From: Candidatus Phycosocius bacilliformis | GTDB taxonomy: Bacteria > Pseudomonadota > Alphaproteobacteria > Caulobacterales > Aquidulcibacteraceae | Direction: 5' to 3' | Assembly: GCF_003112735.1 (NCBI RefSeq) | Contig: NZ_BFBR01000005.1 | Span: 130,877-194,876 of the forward strand | DNA: 64,000 nt | Part shown: one piece after another, positions 43,907 to 53,489 of the stretch | Numbering within the stretch: position 1 is the first letter of the stretch | Layout: each line of letters opens with the position of its first letter | Position numbers and translations under genes: made by a program | Notes under the pieces: model-generated | What the model saw: the letters and a program-made list of their open reading frames with translations, nothing else | Told to the model about the DNA's origin: nothing | Databases searched by the model: none

Positions 43907-45292
43907 TTATTGGCTCGTGTCTGCTGCGGGTAATGTCAGACTGGCCCTGAGACCACCCAGCTCGGACCGATCCAACCGCAAACTGCCGCCATAGGCGCGG
44001 GCCAGTTCATCGCAAATCGACAATCCCAATCCAGAGCCAGGCAATGTTTCATCCAGCCGCGCACCGCGTTTGATGGCGGCAACCAGCGCCTCACCCTCTA
44101 GGCCCTCGCCATCATCCTCAATCAGGATTTCCAATTGACCGCCGGCTATGTGACGCGCCTGAATTTCCACCAGCCCCCCACCATATTTGCAGGCATTTTC
44201 TGCCAGATTGCCAATCAAATCCTCCAGATCTTCCTTCTCACCCCGGAAGACGAGGCCCGGCTCTTGGACGGCACTAATCTTCACACCCTCCTCGCGGAAC
44301 AAGCGGGTAAGTGTGCGCACAACATCATCGATCACTGGGCCAACGAGGGTCCGTGCACCCAATGTTTCAGCCCGAGCCGCCGCTGAGGCGCGCTTGAGAT
44401 AATGTTCCACTTGACGGGTCATGGCCTGAGTCTGACGGGCCACCAGATCTTCAAACTCACCCTCCCGATGCCGGGACTCTGTCAACAGAACTGAGAGTGG
44501 CGTCTTCAGGGCATGCGCCAAATTGCCAACATGGGTCCGGGCGCGCTCGACGACTTCTTGATTATGGCTGATCAACGCATTGATTTCATGCGCCAAAGGG
44601 GCCAATTCGCGCGGCGCGTCTTCATCCAGCCGGTCCCGGTCTCCATTGCGGATCATGACCAGCTCTCGCCCCATGCGACGCAAGGGTTCCAGCCCCAATT
44701 GCACCTGTAAGAAAATCGCCCCGAGCAGGCCGCCCGCCAGTGCTAACAACCCGATCGCAACCGCCAGACTGAAGCGGTCAATTGCGGCATTGGCATCGGC
44801 TGTATCGGCCCCCACCATCAATAGGGTCTGTCGATCATGACCAGGTAATTGCACAAGCCTGCCCGCCACACGCACCAATTGCTTATCGCGCGGCAACAAA
44901 ATGGTCTGGGTGATACCTGGTTGGGCCAAGACCTGTTGGACAAGCACGTGGGGCGGTACAAATGGCTCATCCCAGACGGACCGAGAATTGACCCCAATGC
45001 CAACAACTCCGCCCTGGGCAGTCACATCCACCACGCGCCAGTAATGGCCTGAGAGTGGCCTGAAAAAACGCGGGTCAGTTGGGGGACGCGGCACCACAAG
45101 CCCCCCTGCCGCATCGGTTTCCACCGTAGCGGCCAAGGCATCGAGATTGACCGCCAACTCGCGATCAAAGGCCTCAAACACCGATTGGCGAAAAAAAGCA
45201 GACAATCCATAGCCGGTCGCCACCAAGACGAGTGTGGACCAAATGGCTGCAACAGCCACCAAGCGGCCAGCCAGAGAGCGTCGGTTTGTCAC
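43907..45292 (-). CDS. Sensor histidine kinase (PhoQ/QseC-like)
   Basis: A 461-aa kinase starting at GTG 45292, overlapping the regulator's stop as GTGA. Helices at about residues 10-33 and 170-193 enclose a periplasmic domain with acidic and aromatic patches. HAMP-like linker, then the phospho-His in VGNLAHALKTPLSVLL, N box NLAENACKYGGG, IEDDGEGL, and GSGLGLSICDELARAYGG. The HALKTPL form is typical of PhoQ/QseC relatives that respond to divalent cations or envelope signals. Pairs with the regulator at 45289. Confidence 0.92.
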   Translation of the reverse strand: MTNRRSLAGRLVAVAAIWSTLVLVATGYGLSAFFRQSVFEAFDRELAVNLDALAATVETDAAGGLVVPRPPTDPRFFRPLSGHYWRVVDVTAQGGVVGIGVNSRSVWDEPFVPPHVLVQQVLAQPGITQTILLPRDKQLVRVAGRLVQLPGHDRQTLLMVGADTADANAAIDRFSLAVAIGLLALAGGLLGAIFLQVQLGLEPLRRMGRELVMIRNGDRDRLDEDAPRELAPLAHEINALISHNQEVVERARTHVGNLAHALKTPLSVLLTESRHREGEFEDLVARQTQAMTRQVEHYLKRASAAARAETLGARTLVGPVIDDVVRTLTRLFREEGVKISAVQEPGLVFRGEKEDLEDLIGNLAENACKYGGGLVEIQARHIAGGQLEILIEDDGEGLEGEALVAAIKRGARLDETLPGSGLGLSICDELARAYGGSLRLDRSELGGLRASLTLPAADTSQ

Positions 45293-45975
45293 CCTTTAGC
45301 CGTCCCCGTCCCAGCATCAGGGTCCAGCAACTGATACCCCAAACCACGGACCGTGGCGATGCGATCTTGGCCAATTTTCTTACGCAAGCGGCCAACAAAC
45401 ACTTCAATCGTGTTGGAATCCCGATCAAAATCCTGATCATAAATATGTTCGATCAGTTCGCTGCGCGGCACCACACGTCCCGCATGATGCATCAGATAGG
45501 TGAGCAACCGCAATTCATGGCTGGTCAGTTTGACTGGATCACCGGCAACGGTCGCGCGTTGGGCGCGAGGGTCGAGGCGTAATTCACCGCATTCCAGCGC
45601 CGGTGTGGCATGGCCAGCGGCCCGGCGAACCAGGGCCCGCATCCGGGCCAGCAATTCTTCAACATGGAAGGGCTTGGTGAGATAATCATCGGCCCCAGCA
45701 TCAAAGCCCGCAACCTTTTCACTCCAACGGTCCCGCGCGGTTAGGATCAAGACAGGCACCACTTTACCCGCTTTGCGCCAACGTTCCAGCACCGAGACCC
45801 CATCGATCTTAGGCAGACCCAGATCTAGAACAATGACGTCATAGGGTTCAGTCTCACCCAGAAAATGGCCTTCTTCGCCATCTGCAGCCACATCCACCGC
45901 ATAGCCAGAATCCTGCAAAGCGCGCTCCAACTGGCGGCGCAAGTCAGGATCATCTTCGACGACGAGGCAGCGCAT
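45289..45975 (-). CDS. OmpR/PhoP family response regulator
   Basis: A 228-aa regulator from MRCLVVEDDPDLRRQLERAL at 45975, with AAGGAG 6 nt upstream. The receiver contains phospho-Asp in VIVLDLGLPKIDG and Lys in YLTKPFHVEEL. The winged-helix domain ends IATVRGLGYQLLDPDA. It is 69 nt after the PepSY protein gene and overlaps the kinase gene. The TGAAC direct repeats upstream of the PepSY gene are a candidate target. Confidence 0.94.
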   Translation of the reverse strand: MRCLVVEDDPDLRRQLERALQDSGYAVDVAADGEEGHFLGETEPYDVIVLDLGLPKIDGVSVLERWRKAGKVVPVLILTARDRWSEKVAGFDAGADDYLTKPFHVEELLARMRALVRRAAGHATPALECGELRLDPRAQRATVAGDPVKLTSHELRLLTYLMHHAGRVVPRSELIEHIYDQDFDRDSNTIEVFVGRLRKKIGQDRIATVRGLGYQLLDPDAGTGTAKG

Positions 45976-46044
45976 GGTCTTCTCCTTCACTCTGGGTGAT
46001 CAAGTCATATCAACCCGTTCTGAGGTCATTCTGGCCCGCAACTA

Positions 46045-46425
46045 TCAGCCTTGGCGGCCGACAATGCTGCCGGTTTGAGCGTCAATCTTGAAAATGATGA
46101 TGCGCCCGCGAGATGCCTGCCAGCGAACGATGTAAAAAGGTCGCCCGTTTTCAGAAATCAGGCGTGTATCAAGCTGGACTCCGGGCTCCACCGAATTGAT
46201 CATGTCGAGCACTTGGCCAAGAGGGACGATCTGGTTGATGGTCTGGAAACTTGCACCGCTTTGAAAAGCCAATCGCACATCGCCAGAGGCGGCATGGGAT
46301 GAACCCGCCCCATTTGGACCTGACAGCGCCCAGCCAGCCGGGTCGGGCCGCCCGGCATGGGCGGGGCTCACCAAACCCAAGCTGGTGACCAAAAGCGCAC
46401 AAAAGAGAGAGCCAGACTTATTCAT
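46045..46425 (-). CDS. Secreted PepSY-domain protein
   Basis: A 126-aa exported protein from ATG 46425 (the frame continues 27 codons upstream). The signal MNKSGSLFCALLVTSLGLVS ends at PAHA. The C-terminal half is a PepSY-like fold: VLDMINSVEPGVQLDTRLIS, then FYIVRWQASRGRIIIFKIDA and TGSIVG. Small PepSY proteins often sit beside PhoPQ-like systems and may modulate a kinase or protease in the periplasm. It is the first gene of the PepSY-RR-HK operon. Confidence 0.83.
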   Translation of the reverse strand: MNKSGSLFCALLVTSLGLVSPAHAGRPDPAGWALSGPNGAGSSHAASGDVRLAFQSGASFQTINQIVPLGQVLDMINSVEPGVQLDTRLISENGRPFYIVRWQASRGRIIIFKIDAQTGSIVGRQG

Positions 46426-46450
46426 AACGTCCCATATAGATGAGGTCTTC

Positions 46451-46466
46451 TGAACGGGGTTTGAAC
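46451..46466 (-). promoter_or_regulatory. TGAAC direct repeats upstream of the PepSY-RR-HK operon
   Basis: TGAAC at 46451-46455 and 46462-46466, 11 bp apart (GTTCA-N6-GTTCA on the coding strand), with an opposite-facing GTTCA near 46483. This is PhoP/OmpR-like spacing, about 26-41 nt before the start codon. Possibly an autoregulatory box. Confidence 0.4.
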
Positions 46467-46594
46467 AGGATTGTGCGACTTTGTTCAGCAAGCAAGCACG
46501 ACCCAATCTTTACGCCCAAGATGACATATTTGACAAACAAGAGTAGCAATTTCCCACATGCGCACCCAAGAGCTTGCCTGTATAGACGGGCGCT

Positions 46595-47332
46595 TTAGAG
46601 GGTGGAGAGAGGTTTGACACGCGCCAGCCCATCTTGGCGCGCGGCCTCCACAAAAGCGGCAAACAGGGCCCGGGAATCTGCTGTTTCTGAAATCAGACGC
46701 TCGGGATGCCATTGCACCCCGATGGCAAAACGCCGATCAGGGCGCTCGATGGCCTCAATTAAGCCATCGCTCGCACGGGCCGAGACGATCACGTCGCGGG
46801 AAGCTTCCACCAAAGCCTCCCGGTGAAAACTATTGACTTCCAATCGATCCTGCCCGGTGATGGCTGCTAATTTGGTATTGGCTGTGACCAACACCTCATG
46901 GCGCGTCTCACGATCATCATGGGCGATTGTTCCATCGGTATATGCCGCGGCCTGCCCACTCATGCGGCAACCTGACAGGCAGCCCAGAAGCTGCATACCA
47001 TTGCAAATACCCAGATAGGGCCGATCCTCGGCCAGAAAGGCCTCAATTAAGGCCCGCTCGATCTCAAAGCGTTCAGACTCCGGGGCTGGACTGCCATCGC
47101 CAGGCACATACCAATCATTGGGAAATTTGATCCGTGCGCCTGTCGACATCAGCCCATCACAATAGGTCTGTGCGATCAAAAGGGAGTCAGCAGCATAGGG
47201 CAGGCCAATGGCAATGCCGCCAGCTTGTTCGATGGCACGGAAATAGCCCTTGCCGGTCTCATAAGAAGCCCCGCCCTGGCTGGTGTTCTCATCCAGGATT
47301 ATGCCGATAATGGGCTTGTTCAATGGCAGCAT
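46595..47332 (-). CDS. Gamma-glutamyl-gamma-aminobutyrate hydrolase-like peptidase C26 (PuuD-like)
   Basis: A 245-aa class I glutamine amidotransferase-fold hydrolase. The nucleophile elbow is GICNGMQLLGC (Cys), and the His-Glu pair is in GVQWHPERLI. The opening PIIGIILDENTSQGGASYET and the SVNSF-like segment VNSFHREALVEA match the C26 peptidases that cleave gamma-glutamyl amides, such as gamma-Glu-GABA in polyamine breakdown. It lies 9 nt after the DnaJ-like gene, so the two are cotranscribed. Confidence 0.85.
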   Translation of the reverse strand: MLPLNKPIIGIILDENTSQGGASYETGKGYFRAIEQAGGIAIGLPYAADSLLIAQTYCDGLMSTGARIKFPNDWYVPGDGSPAPESERFEIERALIEAFLAEDRPYLGICNGMQLLGCLSGCRMSGQAAAYTDGTIAHDDRETRHEVLVTANTKLAAITGQDRLEVNSFHREALVEASRDVIVSARASDGLIEAIERPDRRFAIGVQWHPERLISETADSRALFAAFVEAARQDGLARVKPLSTL

Positions 47333-47341
47333 GGTGTGAGC

Positions 47342-48286
47342 CTAGCGTTTCGGGGGGTCGCCGGCCCGCGACCAATTAGACAACAAGGCCTTCAACTCCC
47401 CATGATCGCCCTCGGGCAAAGCCAAGATCAGGCGCACGAACAAATCGCCCGGCGCGCCTGCCCGTGCCACACCTTTACCCTTCAGCCGCAGCACAGTGCC
47501 AGAATTGGCACCGGCCGGAATGGTCAAGGCGACGGTTCCGTTCGGGATCGTGGCTTCAACCTTGCCGCCCTGCAGCAATTCCATCAGTGACACCGGCAGG
47601 TCCATGCGCACATCATCGCCGTCGCGCTGAAACACCGGATGGGATTTGACCGTAACGGTCACCATCAAATCACCATCAGGCATACCGCCTTGGCCAGGAC
47701 CGCCCTGACCGCGCAACCGCAAGGTCCGCCCGGTCTCAACCCCGGCGGGAATGGCAACGTCCATGGTGCGGTCGCCTACCCGCACCCGCTTTTTGGTGCC
47801 AGCAATAGCCTCTTCAAAATCAATGGTGATTTGGGTCTGGATATCCTGACCCTTGCTGCCAGCCTGAAAGCCGCTGCGACTGCCGGGCCTCGCACCAAAG
47901 GCGGCACCGAACAAATCACCAAACATGTCTTCAAACTCGGGTTGGCCCGGCCCCGTCGCCCGCCGACCAGCCCCAGCCGAGGCAAATGGACCTCCTGGTC
48001 CAAATGGGTCGCCGCCCCCAAATGGGCCACGCCCACCGCCGCCAAATCCGGCGAAGCGGGGATTCCCATCAGCATCAATCTCGCCACGATCATAACGCGC
48101 CTTGCGGTCAGGGTCATCAAGGAAGGTAAATGCAGCCGACACACGCTTGAAGCGTTCTTCGGCGGCTTTGTTGTTGGGATTAGCGTCGGGGTGCAATTCC
48201 TTGGCAAGTTTGCGATAAGCCTTGCGCACATCGGCAAAGGCTGCACCTTTGCTGACACCCAGCACGGCATATGGTTCGTCTGCCAC
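47342..48286 (-). CDS. DnaJ-class co-chaperone, CbpA type
   Basis: A 314-aa J protein, start GTG 48286 with AGGAG upstream. The N-terminal J domain shows DEPYAVLGVSKGAAFADVRK and the HPD in AKELHPDANPNN. A Gly/Phe-rich linker (GGGGRGPFGGGDPFGPGG) follows, then the two C-terminal substrate-binding domains with DFEEAIAGTKKRVRVGD and GGMPDGDLMVTVTVK. No zinc-finger cysteines are present, which separates it from DnaJ proper. It should stimulate DnaK ATPase. Confidence 0.93.
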   Translation of the reverse strand: MADEPYAVLGVSKGAAFADVRKAYRKLAKELHPDANPNNKAAEERFKRVSAAFTFLDDPDRKARYDRGEIDADGNPRFAGFGGGGRGPFGGGDPFGPGGPFASAGAGRRATGPGQPEFEDMFGDLFGAAFGARPGSRSGFQAGSKGQDIQTQITIDFEEAIAGTKKRVRVGDRTMDVAIPAGVETGRTLRLRGQGGPGQGGMPDGDLMVTVTVKSHPVFQRDGDDVRMDLPVSLMELLQGGKVEATIPNGTVALTIPAGANSGTVLRLKGKGVARAGAPGDLFVRLILALPEGDHGELKALLSNWSRAGDPPKR

Positions 48287-48411
48287 CCGATGAACTCCTG
48301 CTTCCTGTACTCAGATTTCTGGCCACCCGCTTGGGGATGTGACCAGCTTCGACAACCGGATACAGACTTAGGCGCTCTCGTTGGATGGCGAAAGGGGGCA
48401 GGTCAGGTTGG

Positions 48412-51400
48412 CTACACGAAGATCGTCTGCTGGAGGGCAAAGCCCGGCTGGCCTGCGGCATCAAGTTGGCTGAGAACAAGGCTCAGGCTGGATTGCTTGA
48501 TGCCGAAATCTGCCAGTTCAAGCGCGTTTGGGTAAACATAAGTCGTGTTGGCTACATCCAGGATACGAACCACTTGCCCGGACGGGGCACGTATTTCCAG
48601 CCGATAGGCCTCAACGCCGGGATCCAAGGGGGGCTGGGTTAATCCCCAGCTATCACCATCCCCTGCAGCACGGCGGATCCACGACAATTGGATGCCGGCA
48701 GCCGTGCGGCGCGCTGTCAGATGGCACGGCGACCACGGGATGCGGGCGCGGGCGGCAAATCGTGCCTGTATGTGGGTTGCCAGCTCTGGCTGGTCAGTTG
48801 GGGCAGCTGTCCAGTCAAGCATCAAGCCGGTCAACGCAGCGTCAAGGTCGGCGGCCACCAAAGCCTCATCCAGAACGACCCAATCCGTCCCGGCTGCTAT
48901 TGCCGGTGCGAATGACATGCCATGATAGCCCCGTACCAAGCCATCGAGCCGCCACGTCTGATCACCAATCCAGGTAATCCCCTGCCAATCAATGATGTCG
49001 CAGAGACCGTCGGGCCCCACCAAGGCGGCCCGGCCGCGGCTTGGCGGGACAGCACCCGGTGCCAGTCGCACCCGACAATCAAGACCAAGCCGCTGAGAAA
49101 TCGCGGTCTGTGGCAAAGAGGAAACCAATTGGCCGACGCACATGGGCCGTGTCAGGCGCGCCACGCGCGTTTCGCCAACTCGCATATCGACAGAACCTGG
49201 CCATGGCAGCCCAAAAGCACCAACCAGCGGCTTGGGAGATGATGTGGCAAATGGCGCTGGCAAATCCAATATGATCAGCTGGGGTGGCGCGGCAATCACC
49301 GGCAAAATGGGGTCTGGGATGATGGCATAACTGGCCAAGGGGGCAGACAAGCCACTGGGCGCGAGACTGGCCGACACCTGTTCGCCCCAAGCCCCCGCCA
49401 ATTGATCAACCCGCCAGACCCGACCGTCTGCCAAACTGAACCGATCACCCACATCAAACTGAAACCCCATCAAGGGGTTGAGTTTGCCGACAAGGGTCTC
49501 ATGGCTTTGGCTGACCAGCAACTGACGGGCCAAAGCCTGACGGGTCGGCGCATCAACAACCAATGGCAATTGGACAGTTTGGGTCACCCCGCTGCCAGTC
49601 GGCTGACCGACACGATAGGTTGCCGGTTCAAAATCACGCGCCCGATCAAAGGTGGTCAGATGCACGCTGGCACTGGTTTCTGCCACCCGATGCGTTGTGG
49701 TCAGATCCGGCCGACCTGATGCAAGTTGAAAATCGTCCGCTGACAGACTTAGGCTCGGCACTGGTGGTGGCGTTGAGCGAATATGTAGCCCGTCACACCG
49801 CGGCCACGCCTCCAGACCCAAGGGTGCGATGAGGTTCTCGATCACGTTGCGCAAACCAATAGGACCTTCAACCACAAAGCCTTCCACATAGCCTTCGATC
49901 GCATCGGCTCTGAGCGTGGTAAGGCCAGCGTGGGCAGCCAAGCCATCAAACAAGTCCGCCAGCAAAAGCCCACCTGCGCGCCCAGCCAGCCAATGACCGG
50001 TGGCGGCATGGGCCCCATCTCCCCAGACCGTCTGCAATTGGGGAAAATGTGGATAGGGCCGGCCATCCCACGCCCACAGATACATGTGGGAAGGATCAAC
50101 CATCGCCCTGCCGTCGCGCGCAGATTTCGGGCTATGACGGGTCCAATAATCCAGATAGGCCAAAAGAACCCGGCGCTGTTCGCCGTCATCACGGACGCCT
50201 GAGGAAAACGGTGGAAGCCCGGCTTCAGAAGACTTGGGATCGGGGAAGACACTGGGTCGATTGCCACCGCAATCCACCGCCGGACAACCCAATTCCATCA
50301 AGCGGATTGGCTTGGACTGGGGAATCCAGGCGGTGGGCGCTGCTTGGCGGACGCCATTGATCCGCTCCATATGGGGAAGAGACCAGAAACTGCGAATGTC
50401 TTTGATCCGCCAGACCCAAGGCTCTTGATAGGCCCCATCCGTGATCGGGGTCCGCGTTTGAGACAAGCGGGCATCCTCGCTGGCGTAATAGAAGTCAAAA
50501 CCCTCCCCGCCCTCAATCCCGGCCTGATAGGTGAGGAGATCTGGCTCGGCTTGGCCGGGGCGGCGATCCGTTACAGGCGGGTACCAATCCAGACCGATGA
50601 AATCCACATGGGGATCGGCCCACAAGGGGTCTAGGGGAAAGCGTAAGTCTGTGCTTCCCGGCGGCCTGTAGGCACCATATTCTGTCCAGTCCGCACCATA
50701 GCTGATCGCAACAGATGGTCCCAAGATTTGGCGCACCTGAGCAGCCAGATCCTGTAAGGCCGCCACAGCCGGAAACCCGCCATCGGGCCCTTGCAAGCGG
50801 GTGAGACCGACCAGTTCTGATCCAATCAAAAATGCTTCAACCCCACCCGCCGCCTTTGCCAGCATTGCCTGATGCAGCACAAAGCGGCGATATGACCATT
50901 CAGGCGGTCCCTGATAGATTGGACGCGAGCCATCAAGGGAAAAATGACTGGCCTGAGCGGTACCGAAAAACGCATTAATCTGGGTCAGCAGGGCGGCGGT
51001 CCCATTGACCGTGCCGGCTTGCCGCGGACCGGGATCGCATGTGATCCGTCCCCGCCACGGATAGGCGGCTTGTCCCAGAGTGCCAAGCGTGCTGGCATGG
51101 GGATCCGGCAGGCGATTGCCCGCGGCAATATCCATCATGACAAAGGGGTTTAGTGTGACCTGATGGCCGCGGGCTTTCAAGGCAGCAATCGCCTCGACCA
51201 CCGACAAATCATCCGGACTGCCACCATAGGCAGGCCGCCCATCCACGCGCGTGGTCATTTGCGCTTGATCACGACGCAAGCCCGCCACAGACCAACCACG
51301 TGGCCGAGTCGGTTTGGCGGCTTGATCCACCCGTGGTTCAATCCGGCACTGTCCCGCCCGCAAATCAGTGCCAAACCACGCCACCACAAGGCTGACATGA

Positions 51401-52188
51401 TCGACGTGGGGAAAGTCGCGACTGAGTTGGTCGAGCGATACCAATAAATTGGTGCGGTCTTGCGCGGCATGTCGGTTTTCCGGTGTCGCCACACCCGGGG
51501 TCCAGAGCGTATCGATCGGCGTGGTGGCATAGGCAAATTCCCCTGCCCCCGGGATCAGGCAAACCCCGCGAGCCAGAGCTTCAAGACGCGGCCGCTCAGT
51601 GCCATTGGGGTCAGAGGCCATGATTTCAAATGACAGATTGGGGATGCGATCATTGAAACTGGAGACAGGAAAATCCTCAAACACCAGATAGGCCAATCCG
51701 CGGAAAGCCGGGGCATTGGCTAAGCCCTCCAGTGCCTCGATCAGTGGATCGGGCATCTGAGTTTGGCCACCCAGATAAAGCCTGAAAGTACATGTCGACA
51801 GATCAAACCGCTCACCATTGGCCCAAGCCTGACCAATGCCCCGGATAGGCCCCTCGCACAGACCAATGGCGAAGCTGATGGTGTAGGAATTTTCCACCAC
51901 CTTCTGGCCTGTTTTGCCACCGACACGTCGGGAATGACGATGTTCCTTAAAGCGGCTGGCCCAAATGATCTGGCCTGTGACACGCGCACAGCCAAAGACG
52001 ATTGGGATCGGAACACCTTCGCCGCCACCCTGCACTTTCAAGGTCGACAGGCGAGATGCCTGCTTAATCGGCGGGTTGTGGGCCGTGCTAAGCATTTGGT
52101 CGAGGGCAGAGCCCGCCAATGCCCCTAAAGCCCCACCAATCGGACCAAACAGGCTGGTTCCGGCCGACGAAAGGATCAGACTGGCCAT
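48412..52188 (-). CDS. GTA tail 'megatron' (g15), baseplate multidomain protein
   Basis: A 1258-aa protein, last gene of the GTA cluster. The N-terminal Ala/Gly-rich part (SLILSSAGTSLFGPIGGALG) resembles tail-tip insertion segments. A glycosidase-like GTA TIM-barrel domain covers roughly residues 250-620, with FLIGSELVGLTRLQGPDGGF and DFIGLDWYPPVTDRR. The phage-tail_3-like section and a receptor-binding C-terminal end follow. In Rhodobacter capsulatus the homologue forms the baseplate hub and fibre base that contacts the recipient. It is 3 nt from g14. Confidence 0.92.
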   Translation of the reverse strand: MASLILSSAGTSLFGPIGGALGALAGSALDQMLSTAHNPPIKQASRLSTLKVQGGGEGVPIPIVFGCARVTGQIIWASRFKEHRHSRRVGGKTGQKVVENSYTISFAIGLCEGPIRGIGQAWANGERFDLSTCTFRLYLGGQTQMPDPLIEALEGLANAPAFRGLAYLVFEDFPVSSFNDRIPNLSFEIMASDPNGTERPRLEALARGVCLIPGAGEFAYATTPIDTLWTPGVATPENRHAAQDRTNLLVSLDQLSRDFPHVDHVSLVVAWFGTDLRAGQCRIEPRVDQAAKPTRPRGWSVAGLRRDQAQMTTRVDGRPAYGGSPDDLSVVEAIAALKARGHQVTLNPFVMMDIAAGNRLPDPHASTLGTLGQAAYPWRGRITCDPGPRQAGTVNGTAALLTQINAFFGTAQASHFSLDGSRPIYQGPPEWSYRRFVLHQAMLAKAAGGVEAFLIGSELVGLTRLQGPDGGFPAVAALQDLAAQVRQILGPSVAISYGADWTEYGAYRPPGSTDLRFPLDPLWADPHVDFIGLDWYPPVTDRRPGQAEPDLLTYQAGIEGGEGFDFYYASEDARLSQTRTPITDGAYQEPWVWRIKDIRSFWSLPHMERINGVRQAAPTAWIPQSKPIRLMELGCPAVDCGGNRPSVFPDPKSSEAGLPPFSSGVRDDGEQRRVLLAYLDYWTRHSPKSARDGRAMVDPSHMYLWAWDGRPYPHFPQLQTVWGDGAHAATGHWLAGRAGGLLLADLFDGLAAHAGLTTLRADAIEGYVEGFVVEGPIGLRNVIENLIAPLGLEAWPRCDGLHIRSTPPPVPSLSLSADDFQLASGRPDLTTTHRVAETSASVHLTTFDRARDFEPATYRVGQPTGSGVTQTVQLPLVVDAPTRQALARQLLVSQSHETLVGKLNPLMGFQFDVGDRFSLADGRVWRVDQLAGAWGEQVSASLAPSGLSAPLASYAIIPDPILPVIAAPPQLIILDLPAPFATSSPKPLVGAFGLPWPGSVDMRVGETRVARLTRPMCVGQLVSSLPQTAISQRLGLDCRVRLAPGAVPPSRGRAALVGPDGLCDIIDWQGITWIGDQTWRLDGLVRGYHGMSFAPAIAAGTDWVVLDEALVAADLDAALTGLMLDWTAAPTDQPELATHIQARFAARARIPWSPCHLTARRTAAGIQLSWIRRAAGDGDSWGLTQPPLDPGVEAYRLEIRAPSGQVVRILDVANTTYVYPNALELADFGIKQSSLSLVLSQLDAAGQPGFALQQTIFV

Positions 52189-52191
52189 GGC

Positions 52192-52611
52192 TTAAATCTC
52201 CTGCAGGACTGGCGTGGTCGACTGCGGCGTCTCAGGCCAGATAAACACACCGCATGTGCGGGCCTGAAACCAGCGGCCATAGCGGTTTTCAACCACGCCT
52301 GCAGTCCAATGGGCGTGGATGAAACGATCAGGAGACACCATCAGACCGGCATGGACTGGCTCGCCGCCTGGGGTCTGAGCCAAGAGGATGACATCCCCTG
52401 CAAAAGGGTGCTCACCGGCCAGCAATACCGACTGGACCGCCTCCAAAAGTCCACCTGACAGACAGGATCTGGATGGGCAAGCTAGGTTGAGTTCGCGCGC
52501 GAGCCCCTCGATGAGCCCTGCGCAATCGGTCGCCACCCCTCTTTGGCTGGCACCCGCCAAATAGGGTGTACCCAGCCACGCCCTCGCCCGCTTCACAATC
52601 TCGCGCCTCAT
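52192..52611 (-). CDS. GTA cell-wall peptidase (g14), NlpC/P60 family
   Basis: A 139-aa cysteine peptidase: Cys in VATDCAGLIEGLAREL and His in VHAGLMVSPDRFIHAHW. In GTA particles it sits at the tail tip and opens the recipient's peptidoglycan. ATG 52611 overlaps the g13 stop by ATGA. Confidence 0.92.
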   Translation of the reverse strand: MRREIVKRARAWLGTPYLAGASQRGVATDCAGLIEGLARELNLACPSRSCLSGGLLEAVQSVLLAGEHPFAGDVILLAQTPGGEPVHAGLMVSPDRFIHAHWTAGVVENRYGRWFQARTCGVFIWPETPQSTTPVLQEI

Positions 52612-53489
52612 CTTTTGCCCCCACTATTGTCTGTGGCTGATGGTCCGGCCAGAGCGGCTTCATCACCAGGCAGGGTTGGCATGCCGCGAAAGTTCAAGCT
52701 GTTGGCAAACCGGTCCCGGCAAGTTGCAAATTGCTTGTCGCATCCGATCTGAAGATGGACCCCATCACCCAGGTCCGGGGCCAATGGCATCGGGGTCAGA
52801 AGCTGCACATCAAGCCCGCCAGCCATCTGCGCCGCAACGCCAACACCGATATGCAAGCCTGTGGCAGGTCCGGTCGTGACCTGCACCGCACCCCCCGTTA
52901 AAGCCAGCACATCGACCGGGGCAGATATGGCCAGGCGCAATGCCCGATCGCTTAAAACGGCGAGCACATGGCCGTCCACACCATAGGCTGGCAAAGCCAG
53001 ATTGACCCCACAACGGGCATCGCCCAGATCGGCATCGCAACTGCGGCTATAAAGCCGCCCGATCGTGCGGTTTAGAGCCGGATCAAGGGTCTGAATCTGA
53101 AACTCAAAATGGGCGTCTTGTTGGGCGATTGCCTGCACATAACCTGTCCAGAGCGGCAAGGCGTGCTCGGGGTTGAGCCAATCTACCAAATACGCCTCGA
53201 CACGCGCCTGATCCCACAATCCCAACGCAATATCGGCCTCGCGGACACCAGCCAGATCAAGGGCTCCCGACAATGCAGCATGGCCCGGGCTGAGGGACAT
53301 AGTTTGATCGGCTGGGCTCTCCAAAAGCGCCTGACTAGCCCGAAAAAGCTGGCCGCCCACCGTGAGATCTTGATCATGATTGGTGGCGCATAAAACCAAT
53401 CCATCCTGCCGGGTCAGTCGCCAAGCATGGGCAAAATGGGTGACGCCGGCCTGAATCGCGTCACGCCAGCCAAGTGGCAGCACTTTCAT
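52608..53489 (-). CDS. GTA hub protein (g13), DUF2163/phage BR0599 family
   Basis: A 293-aa protein with the DUF2163 marks: THFAHAWRLTRQDGLVLCAT near the start and the Cys-rich end YSRSCDADLGDARCGVNL plus CDKQFATCRDRFANSLNFRG. These cysteines bind an iron-sulfur cluster in the Rhodobacter homologue, which forms the tail-hub. Start ATG 53489 overlaps the g12 stop. Confidence 0.92.
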   Translation of the reverse strand: MKVLPLGWRDAIQAGVTHFAHAWRLTRQDGLVLCATNHDQDLTVGGQLFRASQALLESPADQTMSLSPGHAALSGALDLAGVREADIALGLWDQARVEAYLVDWLNPEHALPLWTGYVQAIAQQDAHFEFQIQTLDPALNRTIGRLYSRSCDADLGDARCGVNLALPAYGVDGHVLAVLSDRALRLAISAPVDVLALTGGAVQVTTGPATGLHIGVGVAAQMAGGLDVQLLTPMPLAPDLGDGVHLQIGCDKQFATCRDRFANSLNFRGMPTLPGDEAALAGPSATDNSGGKR

